Below are positions 43,556-50,390 of a stretch of 64,000 bases of DNA, piece by piece (positions within the stretch are counted from its first letter, which is position 1; each line of letters opens with the position of its first letter). The DNA lies in NCBI GenBank assembly GCA_050010115.1, contig JBEKLQ010000002.1, forward strand, positions 1 through 64,000, in the 5' to 3' direction. Source of the stretch: JAKACA01 sp050010115. Its GTDB lineage: Bacteria; Actinomycetota; Acidimicrobiia; Acidimicrobiales; Bog-793. The notes below the pieces were generated by a model. It ran no database searches. It worked only from the letters and a program-made list of their open reading frames with translations, and had not been told where the DNA came from. Position numbers and translations under genes: made by a program.

Positions 43556-46003
43556 GTGAGCAGTCGGCTGCCCGGGGACCACCGAGAGCGTAGAATCAGC
43601 CTGGCGTGCGTTGCCCGTCGTGGCGTGGCTCGGTGGTCTCTCGTCGCGGTGCTGATCGCCGCCGGCACCCTCACGGTGGCTGGTGTCGCCTCAGCCAGGT
43701 CGCGGGGCACAGCGGTCGGACCCCAGGCGGGGGCGCACAGGCACTCCAAGCTCGGGGCCGGTTTCGCGGGACCGATGTGGACGGCCGACATCGGGTCGAG
43801 CGTGCAGTTCAGCTCCCCGACGTTCGCCACGATCGAGGGCGTGCGCGCCGTGGTCGCCGCATCGCTCTCGGGCGACGTCTACGCCCTGAACGCGATCACC
43901 GGCAAGGAGTTGAGCCACTTCCCGGTGCAGGCGATCGTCAAGGCGGGTCACCCGGGGACAGCGATCGACTCGAGCCCGACCGTCGCTTACCTGGACGGCC
44001 CGAGCCAGCCACCGACGATCATCGTCGGCACGGGATCGAAATCGGTGTCCAACCAGAATGGGGGCGCCGTCGCCATCTGGGCGGGCGGTGCTGACGTCGG
44101 CAAGGTCCGCTGGGTCGTCAACACCCTGCCGCTGCACCAGAGCGGCGTGAACTCGCCGTACGACGACGAGGTGTTCGCCACACCGGCTGTCGGGGACATC
44201 CAGGGCACCGGCGAGCAGGATGTCGTCTTCGGTGGGTTCGACCACCGGATCTACGCGGTCACACCGAATGGCCACAACGTGTCAGGCTTCCCGATCGTCC
44301 GAGACGACGCCACCTGGGCATCAGCGATTCTCGTGGACTCGTCCCACGCCGGGCGCGACGACATCATCGTGGGGACCTCGGCATCAGGCGGCTTCGTGGG
44401 CTCCAACGGCAAGCCGTGCGACGGCGGTTGGGTGCTCGACTACCGCTACTCCACCGCCGCCAGAGGCCCGAAGCTCATCTGGGGCCAGTGCGTGCGCCAG
44501 TCCGTATGGTCGAGCGCCGCCATCGGCGTGATCAACACGACGAACCGGCCAGCCATTGTGGTTGGGGAGTCGTTCGACGCCGAGCACCCTGCGGCCCTCC
44601 CGTACTCCAACCTCATCTACGCCTTCTACGCCGACAACGGGAGCCCGGTGCCCGGTTGGCCGGTCATTGCGAAGCATCCCTCCGGTACGTACGGAGCGAC
44701 GTTCGGCTCGCCCGTCATCGGGCAAGTGACGCCCGGTGGGCCACCGGTGATCATCTCGTCCTCGTGCGCGGCGTGCCTTAAGGGCCCGGGCATCGTGAGC
44801 GAATGGAACGGGGCGGGACACCTGCTGTGGACGAAGGACTTCAGCACGCACTACGAAGCGCTGGCTTCCCCGGCGGTGGTGAACCTGACGGGGAGCGGCG
44901 ACAACGACGTGCTCGTGGGCGGCTCGTCAGGTGTGTACATGCTGGACGCAGCCAACGGAGACCCGATCAGCTCGATCGGCACGGCGCCCCTTCAGGACGG
45001 ATGCCGGGTCTTCGACACTCCCGCCTTCTCGCCGGTGTCCGGTGCGGGCGCACCGGCGAGCAACTGGGAGCTGGCGTTCGACTGCCAGCGACCCAACGCC
45101 CCCGCGACCCTCGTCGCCTATGGGCTCCCGGTGGCGCCGGACCAATCGCCCGCCAACGGGCAATGGCGCGCGAATGAGTTACACAACGGAGTCCCCGATC
45201 CGCCGTCCGGCGTCCGAACCAGCTGCTCGGCGCCCGCCACGGTCGACGGCTACCGGGTCATTCGAGCTGACGGCGCGGTGCTCCCGTTCGGATCGCTGAC
45301 GCAGTGCGGCGGCCTGTCCACCGAGTCGCTTCCCGGGACGGTCATCGGCGCCGCCAGCACGTCTGATGGCGGTGGGTACTGGTTGGCGATGAGCGACGGC
45401 AAGGTGTACTCGTTCGGCAACGCCGTCTGGCGCGGGGACGCGCTCACGGCACGATGGGTGGGGCCATCGGTGCCGCCGGGCGCGCCGACGGTGGGTTTTG
45501 CTGCGGCCAGCAACGGGGACGGATACTACCTACTCGACGGTGAAGGGCACGTGTACGGGTTCGGTTCCGGCGCGCCCTACGCCGGGAGCGCGATCCGGTA
45601 CACGGGCAACCCCGTCGGGATCCTGACGAACCCTGCCGGAGCGGGCTACTGGGTCGTCACGTCCACGGGGGACGTCCAATCGTTTGGCGGGGTGCCGAAG
45701 TTCACAGCCCTGTCGGACGTCACTGCGGTCGTCTCCGCTGCCTCCACCCCCGACGGCAAGGGGTTGTGGCTCTTGTCGTCCAACGGCACGATTCACACGG
45801 TCGGCAGCGCTGTCTCGTTCGGCTCGCCGCGCGGCACTCCGCTGACGCCAATGGTGAGCTTGCTTGCCGCGCCGGGAGGCACCGGGTACTGGATGGTGGA
45901 GTCGAACGGCACCGTCGACGCCTTCCCATTCCCGCCGGGGCTCAAGAACTACGGATCGGCGACCGGACAGCCCGAGCCGATCGTGGCCATCACGGCGCCC
46001 TGA
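43556..46003 (+). CDS. Large secreted double-propeller protein
   Basis: This 815-residue protein is exported: a basic start, hydrophobic segment LVAVLIAAGTLTVAGVASA and likely cleavage after ASA. Residues about 75-560 carry FG-GAP/PQQ-like blades (VVAASLSGDVYALNAITGKEL, PAVGDIQGTGEQDVVFGGFDHRIYAV, DNDVLVGGSSGVYMLDAANGDP). From about 568 to the end lie six related units of the form GYWLxxSDGxVxxFGxA (for example GGYWLAMSDGKVYSFGNAVW). Such repeats are common in secreted proteins of acidimicrobial lineages. It probably binds glycans or proteins at the cell surface; no catalytic residues are evident. GTG start. Confidence 0.85.
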   Translation: MSSRLPGDHRERRISLACVARRGVARWSLVAVLIAAGTLTVAGVASARSRGTAVGPQAGAHRHSKLGAGFAGPMWTADIGSSVQFSSPTFATIEGVRAVVAASLSGDVYALNAITGKELSHFPVQAIVKAGHPGTAIDSSPTVAYLDGPSQPPTIIVGTGSKSVSNQNGGAVAIWAGGADVGKVRWVVNTLPLHQSGVNSPYDDEVFATPAVGDIQGTGEQDVVFGGFDHRIYAVTPNGHNVSGFPIVRDDATWASAILVDSSHAGRDDIIVGTSASGGFVGSNGKPCDGGWVLDYRYSTAARGPKLIWGQCVRQSVWSSAAIGVINTTNRPAIVVGESFDAEHPAALPYSNLIYAFYADNGSPVPGWPVIAKHPSGTYGATFGSPVIGQVTPGGPPVIISSSCAACLKGPGIVSEWNGAGHLLWTKDFSTHYEALASPAVVNLTGSGDNDVLVGGSSGVYMLDAANGDPISSIGTAPLQDGCRVFDTPAFSPVSGAGAPASNWELAFDCQRPNAPATLVAYGLPVAPDQSPANGQWRANELHNGVPDPPSGVRTSCSAPATVDGYRVIRADGAVLPFGSLTQCGGLSTESLPGTVIGAASTSDGGGYWLAMSDGKVYSFGNAVWRGDALTARWVGPSVPPGAPTVGFAAASNGDGYYLLDGEGHVYGFGSGAPYAGSAIRYTGNPVGILTNPAGAGYWVVTSTGDVQSFGGVPKFTALSDVTAVVSAASTPDGKGLWLLSSNGTIHTVGSAVSFGSPRGTPLTPMVSLLAAPGGTGYWMVESNGTVDAFPFPPGLKNYGSATGQPEPIVAITAP

Positions 46004-46083
46004 GGCTCCCACTTGACGGCTCCGGCCTGAGAGTTCCCGCAGGCGGTCGCTCGGCCGGCTCGAGACGACGATGACCGAGACCG

Positions 46084-46752
46084 TCAGGAGCTGACCCTCA
46101 GCGTGGAGCGATCGATCACCCGGTCGATGAATCCGTAGGCGAGCGCCTCTTGGGCTGTGAACCAGCGATCCCGGTCTGAGTCCGCCTCGATGCGCTCGAT
46201 CGGCTGGCCGGTGTGGAACGCGATCCGCTCGGCCATCATCCGCTTCAGGTAGATGATCTGCTCCGCCTGGATGGCGATGTCGGCCGCCTGGCCCTGCATC
46301 TGGCCGGAGGGCTGGTGCATGAGGATACGGCTGTGAGGTAGTGCGTACCGCTTGCCGAGAGCTCCTGCACACAGGAGGAACTGCCCCATCGACGCAGCCA
46401 GTCCGAGGCAGATCGTCGATACGTCGCAGCGCACGTACTGCATCGTGTCGTAGATGGCGAGCCCGTCGGTGACAGAGCCACCGGGCGAATTCACGTACAA
46501 GAAGATGTCCCGCTCGGTGTCCTCGGCCTCGAGCAGTAAGAGCTGGGCGCAGATGAGGTTGGCCGATGTCTGGTCGACTTGGGTGCCGAGAAAGACGATC
46601 CGCTCCTTGAGCAGCTGACGGTAGATGTCGCTCGCCGGGTCGCCGAGCGACGCGGTCGCCGCCAACTCTCGGGCACCCGTCGGACCCGCCGACCCTTGCC
46701 AACCAGCCACGGCTGGCGTTCCGAACCCTGTGTAGTGCGGGGTTGTTGCCAT
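46084..46752 (-). CDS. clpP: ATP-dependent Clp protease proteolytic subunit
   Basis: A serine peptidase of 222 residues. The catalytic triad is S121 in LGLAASMGQFLL, H146 in RILMHQPSG and an aspartate in EADSDRDRWF. LYVNSPGGSVTDGLAIYD forms the oxyanion strand. The first 38 residues are an extension beyond the usual axial loop and may be a propeptide. The ATG is preceded by GAGGAGGATCG, a strong ribosome binding site. It forms barrel complexes with ClpX or ClpC. It stands alone here, with neither clpX nor a second clpP next to it. Confidence 0.95.
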   Translation of the reverse strand: MATTPHYTGFGTPAVAGWQGSAGPTGARELAATASLGDPASDIYRQLLKERIVFLGTQVDQTSANLICAQLLLLEAEDTERDIFLYVNSPGGSVTDGLAIYDTMQYVRCDVSTICLGLAASMGQFLLCAGALGKRYALPHSRILMHQPSGQMQGQAADIAIQAEQIIYLKRMMAERIAFHTGQPIERIEADSDRDRWFTAQEALAYGFIDRVIDRSTLRVSS

Positions 46753-46898
46753 CGATCCTCCTCGTGAACCTGTGCCCGGAGGTTACCTCCGGCAGTTGGA
46801 GCCTGGTCCGCATCTGGTGACTCACCTGGCGCGGCCTCTGACGCCCGCCTGCGCACCGGCCCGCGATTACGCTCGTCCTGGCAGACGCTATGGCTCCT

Positions 46899-46980
46899 GC
46901 GGGCGTGGCGAAATTGGCAGACGCGCCAGGTTTAGGTCCTGGTCCCTCCGGGGGTGGAGGTTCGAATCCTCTCGCCCGCA
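46899..46980 (+). tRNA. tRNA-Leu, anticodon UAG
   Basis: The 82-nt sequence folds as a class II tRNA. The acceptor stem is GCGGGCG/CGCCCGC with discriminator A, the D-arm lies around GGCGAAATTGGCAGACGC, and the anticodon stem CCAGG/CCTGG holds loop TTTAGGT, anticodon TAG. A long variable arm (about TCCCTCCGGGGGT) and a TTCGAAT loop follow. CCA is not encoded. The long variable arm and UAG anticodon identify leucine. Confidence 0.97.
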
Positions 46981-47096
46981 CAAGCAAGTCCCCTCTCACC
47001 CACGATTCGACGTGGGGGAGTCCGTCGTCGCATACGCTGAGGACGTACGGCGTGAAGCAGCTTCCGTCAGACGGACGACCGACGACCGGGGGAGTC

Positions 47097-47939
47097 TTGA
47101 GCGCGAGCAAACTCTTCGCGATCAGTGATCTGCACGTTGGCTACTCCGAGAATCGGGCTGTCGTCGAAGGTCTGCGGCCAGAGTCCGACGACGATTGGCT
47201 GATCGTGGCTGGGGACGTAGGAGCGGTGTTCGACGACGTCCGGTGGGCCCTGACCTTGCTGAGCCGTCGCTTTTCCAAAGTGGTGTGGACACCGGGGAAT
47301 CATGAGCTCTGGACGCTGCCGGCGGACCCCGTTCAGCTTCGCGGTGAACAGCGGTACCGCGGTCTCGTGGAGATGTGCCGCGAATTGCGGGTCCTGACCC
47401 CGGAGGACGACTACGCCGTATGGGAAGGGTGCGGCGGGCCGGTCACGATCGCTCCGCTGTTCGTGCTGTACGACTATTCCTTCAGGGTTGCCGGAACCTC
47501 GAAGCAGGAGTCGCTGCAGCGAGCTTTCGACGTCGGAGTGGTTTGCGCAGATGAGAAGTCGCTCTTTCCGGACCCGTATCCGAGCCGCGAGGCGTGGTGC
47601 TGGGCGAGGGTCGAGTTGAGTGAGAAGCGCCTCGCCGCCTGCGACCCAGACCTCGGAACCGTGCTTGTGAATCATTTCCCTTTGGTTCGCGAGCGGACCG
47701 CCATCTTGCGCCATCCGGAGTTTGCCCAGTGGTGCGGTACGGAGAGGACGGCCGACTGGCACATTCGGTTCCGCGCTGCCGTCGTCGTCTTCGGTCATTT
47801 GCACATCCCGGGTACCACCTGGAACCACGGCGTCCGCTTTGAAGAGGTTTCACTCGGATACCCCCGCAGTTGGGGACCTCGAACCGCGTGCCGTCGCGTA
47901 CTCCAACCCGTGTTCGCCGATCCGGATCCGGCGAGGTGA
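47097..47939 (+). CDS. Actinobacterial-type metallophosphoesterase
   Basis: A calcineurin-like phosphoesterase of 280 residues. Metal ligands: D11 and H13 in FAISDLHVGYSENR, IVAGDVGAVFDD, PGNHELW, a histidine in LVNHFPLVRE and GHLHIPG near the end. The pattern matches a conserved actinobacterial protein often found beside phosphopantetheinyl transferase genes; its substrate is unknown. The frame runs upstream through the tRNA, which cannot be coding. TTG is chosen because GGGGGAG precedes it and the conserved region starts five codons later; GTG at 47052 is the alternative. Confidence 0.85.
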   Translation: MSASKLFAISDLHVGYSENRAVVEGLRPESDDDWLIVAGDVGAVFDDVRWALTLLSRRFSKVVWTPGNHELWTLPADPVQLRGEQRYRGLVEMCRELRVLTPEDDYAVWEGCGGPVTIAPLFVLYDYSFRVAGTSKQESLQRAFDVGVVCADEKSLFPDPYPSREAWCWARVELSEKRLAACDPDLGTVLVNHFPLVRERTAILRHPEFAQWCGTERTADWHIRFRAAVVVFGHLHIPGTTWNHGVRFEEVSLGYPRSWGPRTACRRVLQPVFADPDPAR

Positions 47940-48017
47940 TCAGTAGAAGCCGATCAGGTCACGTTGCCGTCCGATCGTCCCCGCAGTGAGCGATCGGAGC
48001 TGTGCCGGCCGAGGCGG

Positions 48018-48671
48018 TCAGCCGCCGACGAGCTCCCGGATGTAGCCGGTGTCGGCCGCCACGAACGATGCCAAGATCCGTGTCGCCCACCTGATGAACG
48101 GATCGCGGTCTGGAGCGTCGGACTCCGCAGCCAGGGCCGAAGTCCAGGCGAGATGATGGTCGAGGAACTCGAACTGTGCGCGCCGGTAGGAACGGCGCAG
48201 CCGATCGGATGACACCGCGGCCTCTCTGAACGTGAGGTACTGCATGTAGTCGCATTCGCTCACGAGGTGATCGGGCAGCAGGCCGGCGTCCGACGCCGTG
48301 AGCCCGAAGTACTCGTAGGCCCTGCGGATGTCGTCGACCGCACGCTCGCGGTCGCCGCCGTAGGCGCCTCCGAGCACCCTCCCGCCAAGTCCCGCGAAGG
48401 CCTCTTCGTACGACTGCTGGTCGATGTCTGCGGGAAGCTCAGCATGCGGGACGTCGAACGTGTACGGGAGCCCCCCCGCCGCGATTGCCAGCTCTTTTGC
48501 CCACCTGCCGTCACGCGCCCGCTCGAAGTGGTCGACGTCGGGTGCCGTGAAGATCCGGCCGAGCGACTGATAGACGGCGCTTCGCGCCGTCGTCTCGTTC
48601 TCCTCGACCTCTACGGGCCCGCCGGCGTCGTCAGCCGCAAGCGCGAGACCGCTCAACGAGTAAACAAACAC
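48018..48671 (-). CDS. TorD/DmsD-like chaperone of a type II DMSO-reductase-family enzyme
   Basis: This helical protein of 217 residues is last in the molybdoenzyme operon. ARSAVYQSLGRIFTAPDVDHFE at the start, DIRRAYEYFGLTASDAGLLPDHLVSECDYMQYLTFREA in the middle (the EYxxxF/DHLxxELxFM-type region of the family) and DHHLAWTSALA fit the TorD superfamily. Such proteins fold the catalytic subunit and hold it for cofactor insertion. GTG start; the first 20 residues are poorly supported. It lies 11 bp after the beta-subunit gene. Because the alpha subunits here lack Tat signals, its job would be cofactor insertion rather than export proofreading. Confidence 0.82.
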   Translation of the reverse strand: MFVYSLSGLALAADDAGGPVEVEENETTARSAVYQSLGRIFTAPDVDHFERARDGRWAKELAIAAGGLPYTFDVPHAELPADIDQQSYEEAFAGLGGRVLGGAYGGDRERAVDDIRRAYEYFGLTASDAGLLPDHLVSECDYMQYLTFREAAVSSDRLRRSYRRAQFEFLDHHLAWTSALAAESDAPDRDPFIRWATRILASFVAADTGYIRELVGG

Positions 48672-48682
48672 GAGGCCTCCAG

Positions 48683-49765
48683 TCAGGTGGGTTTCGTCGT
48701 GAGAGCGACCGGCACGGCATTGCCGTCGAGCTCACCCGGATCAACGGTGAACGGGCCGAACAGGCTCTGCCACTTGTAGGCGATGAGGGTGTCGAGGATC
48801 TCCGACGTCCCTCCTTGGCGGACGGTGTCCAGCTCCTGCTTCAACGTCGCGAGCGCCGCATGCACGTTCGGCCCGAAGAGCGACTCGAGGTAGGCGGGCG
48901 GGATGCGCGGCGTCTCGTAGTCGATCGTCATGTCCTCGTGCAGGCGGTACGGGGACAGCGGCGGGACGTAGAAGATGTTCGGCCCTGTCCCGTACTCGGC
49001 GTGCAGAGGCAGCGCGACCCGCCATTCGTGCACGAGCCGGTGGATGGGACCCTCCTGATCCTCGAGCATACCGACGAACGCGAGACGCCCAGGGCACTGC
49101 CGGGCACAGGCGGGTGCCACGCCTCGCTCGAGGCGCGGGAAGCAGAAGATGCAGTGCTGGGCAACGTTGCGGGCGTAGTTGAAGTAGATCTTCTTGTAAG
49201 GGCAGGCCTCCATGCAGAAGCGGAACCCCATGCACATGTCCTCGTCCCGTAAGACGATGCCGTCCTCCCGGCGCTTGTACATCGAGCCGTTGGGGCACGC
49301 TTCGGCGCAGACCGGCCTCGTGCAGTGGTTGCACAGACGTGGCAGGTAGAAGTAGAAGGAGTTCGGCCACTCTCCACCGCCTTGGTCCTCGTCCCAGTTC
49401 ATACCCCAACTGGTCGCACCGTTCTCCTCTGGGCGGAGGTGGACGGAACTGCCCTTTCCCCCGTAGAAGACCTCCTGGTAGTTGAAGTCCCAGCCGCCGC
49501 CGAAGTCTGCCCGTGTCGGCTGGTGGCCGGGCAGCGGCTTGCCACCGCGCTCAACGCCGCCCCCCATCGTCTCCCAGTCCTTCGGCGTCCCGGAGCCGGG
49601 TTGGGTGTTCACCGTCATCCACCATTGGTGCTTCTCACCCTCCTCCCGTGTCCACAGGACCTTGCAGGCGACAGAGCACGTCTGACACCCCATGCACTTG
49701 TTGAGGTCGAAGACCATGGCTACCTGGCCGCGGGATCCTTCCTCGGGTCGAAGCACACTCGTCAT
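48683..49765 (-). CDS. Iron-sulfur (beta) subunit of a type II DMSO-reductase-family molybdoenzyme
   Basis: A protein of 360 residues with four cysteine groups: CMGCQTCSVAC (C24-C34), CNHCTRPVCAEACP, CMGFRFCMEACPYKKIYFN and CIFCFPRLERGVAPACARQCP. In the third group, Phe stands where a Cys would complete a cubane, so, as in NarH and relatives, one cluster is probably [3Fe-4S] and three are [4Fe-4S]. It carries electrons between the molybdenum subunit and the gamma subunit or an external partner. It resembles the beta subunits of ethylbenzene, dimethylsulfide and steroid C25 dehydrogenases and of chlorate and selenate reductases. It sits between gamma and chaperone genes. Confidence 0.92.
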   Translation of the reverse strand: MTSVLRPEEGSRGQVAMVFDLNKCMGCQTCSVACKVLWTREEGEKHQWWMTVNTQPGSGTPKDWETMGGGVERGGKPLPGHQPTRADFGGGWDFNYQEVFYGGKGSSVHLRPEENGATSWGMNWDEDQGGGEWPNSFYFYLPRLCNHCTRPVCAEACPNGSMYKRREDGIVLRDEDMCMGFRFCMEACPYKKIYFNYARNVAQHCIFCFPRLERGVAPACARQCPGRLAFVGMLEDQEGPIHRLVHEWRVALPLHAEYGTGPNIFYVPPLSPYRLHEDMTIDYETPRIPPAYLESLFGPNVHAALATLKQELDTVRQGGTSEILDTLIAYKWQSLFGPFTVDPGELDGNAVPVALTTKPT

Positions 49766-49781
49766 CGGTACCCTCCTCGGA

Positions 49782-50390
49782 TCAATCGGGAAGCTCGACG
49801 GGGACCCACGCTGCTGTCACGGCTGCGAGCCCAGCGCGCTCTTCGTTCGTGCCGTTCCACACGACGACACCGAGTTTGCGAGCTGGCTCGAGCAGTGACA
49901 AAGGGCCATTGAACACGACTGACCACCGACCGCCGGAGAGCGCCGAGACGACACCCACGCTCGTCGCGCCGGTCACAGCGACGGGGCGGAACACCCCCGG
50001 TCCAGACGCCTCCACCACTTGCGCGGCCGAATTGGTGGATCGCCAGTACCACAGGGTCACGGGATGCCCGTCGGCGCCGATGGTGTGCGCCGGTGCATCG
50101 GTGTCGGCCGGGAAGAACACCGCCGCAGCATCCCCGAACTCGCCCTCCTCGGCTGCGGGATCCTCCCACTCGAGCCGGACGTGGAACCTCCCGTCGTCGC
50201 ATGTCGCAGCCACGCGCACCTCCTGGACTGTGCCGTAGGCCCGGTCCGCCCACGTCGTCCTGATGTAGGCGTTCGGTTGCGCCTCGAGCGGCACCGGTGT
50301 CAACGAGAGCTGCGCAGGCTGTGCCGCGGCCCACTCCGTCGCCGGCAAGTCCTTGGCGTCGCTCGCCGTCCTCACCGCGTGGATCGTCAT
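49782..50390 (-). CDS. Gamma subunit (haem-b-type fold) of a type II DMSO-reductase-family enzyme, ligands apparently lost
   Basis: A 202-residue protein with the EbdC/DdhC-like beta-sandwich pattern: NAYIRTTWADRAYGTVQEVRVAATCDDGRFHVRLEWEDP, GDAAAVFFPADTD, HPVTLWYWRSTNSA and KLGVVVWNGTNEERAGLAAVTAAW. Known gamma subunits bind haem b through a Met and a Lys. Here no methionine exists after the start codon, and the Lys expected after NEERAG is absent, so haem binding is doubtful or uses other ligands (a His lies in PAHTIG). No signal peptide, unlike exported homologues. The ATG overlaps the alpha-subunit stop (ATGA). Confidence 0.8.
   Translation of the reverse strand: MTIHAVRTASDAKDLPATEWAAAQPAQLSLTPVPLEAQPNAYIRTTWADRAYGTVQEVRVAATCDDGRFHVRLEWEDPAAEEGEFGDAAAVFFPADTDAPAHTIGADGHPVTLWYWRSTNSAAQVVEASGPGVFRPVAVTGATSVGVVSALSGGRWSVVFNGPLSLLEPARKLGVVVWNGTNEERAGLAAVTAAWVPVELPD

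Noticed and set aside
46890..47096. Open frame of the metallophosphoesterase extended through tRNA-Leu
   Set aside because: A mature tRNA gene cannot also be the start of this protein. The conserved region begins just after 47097.
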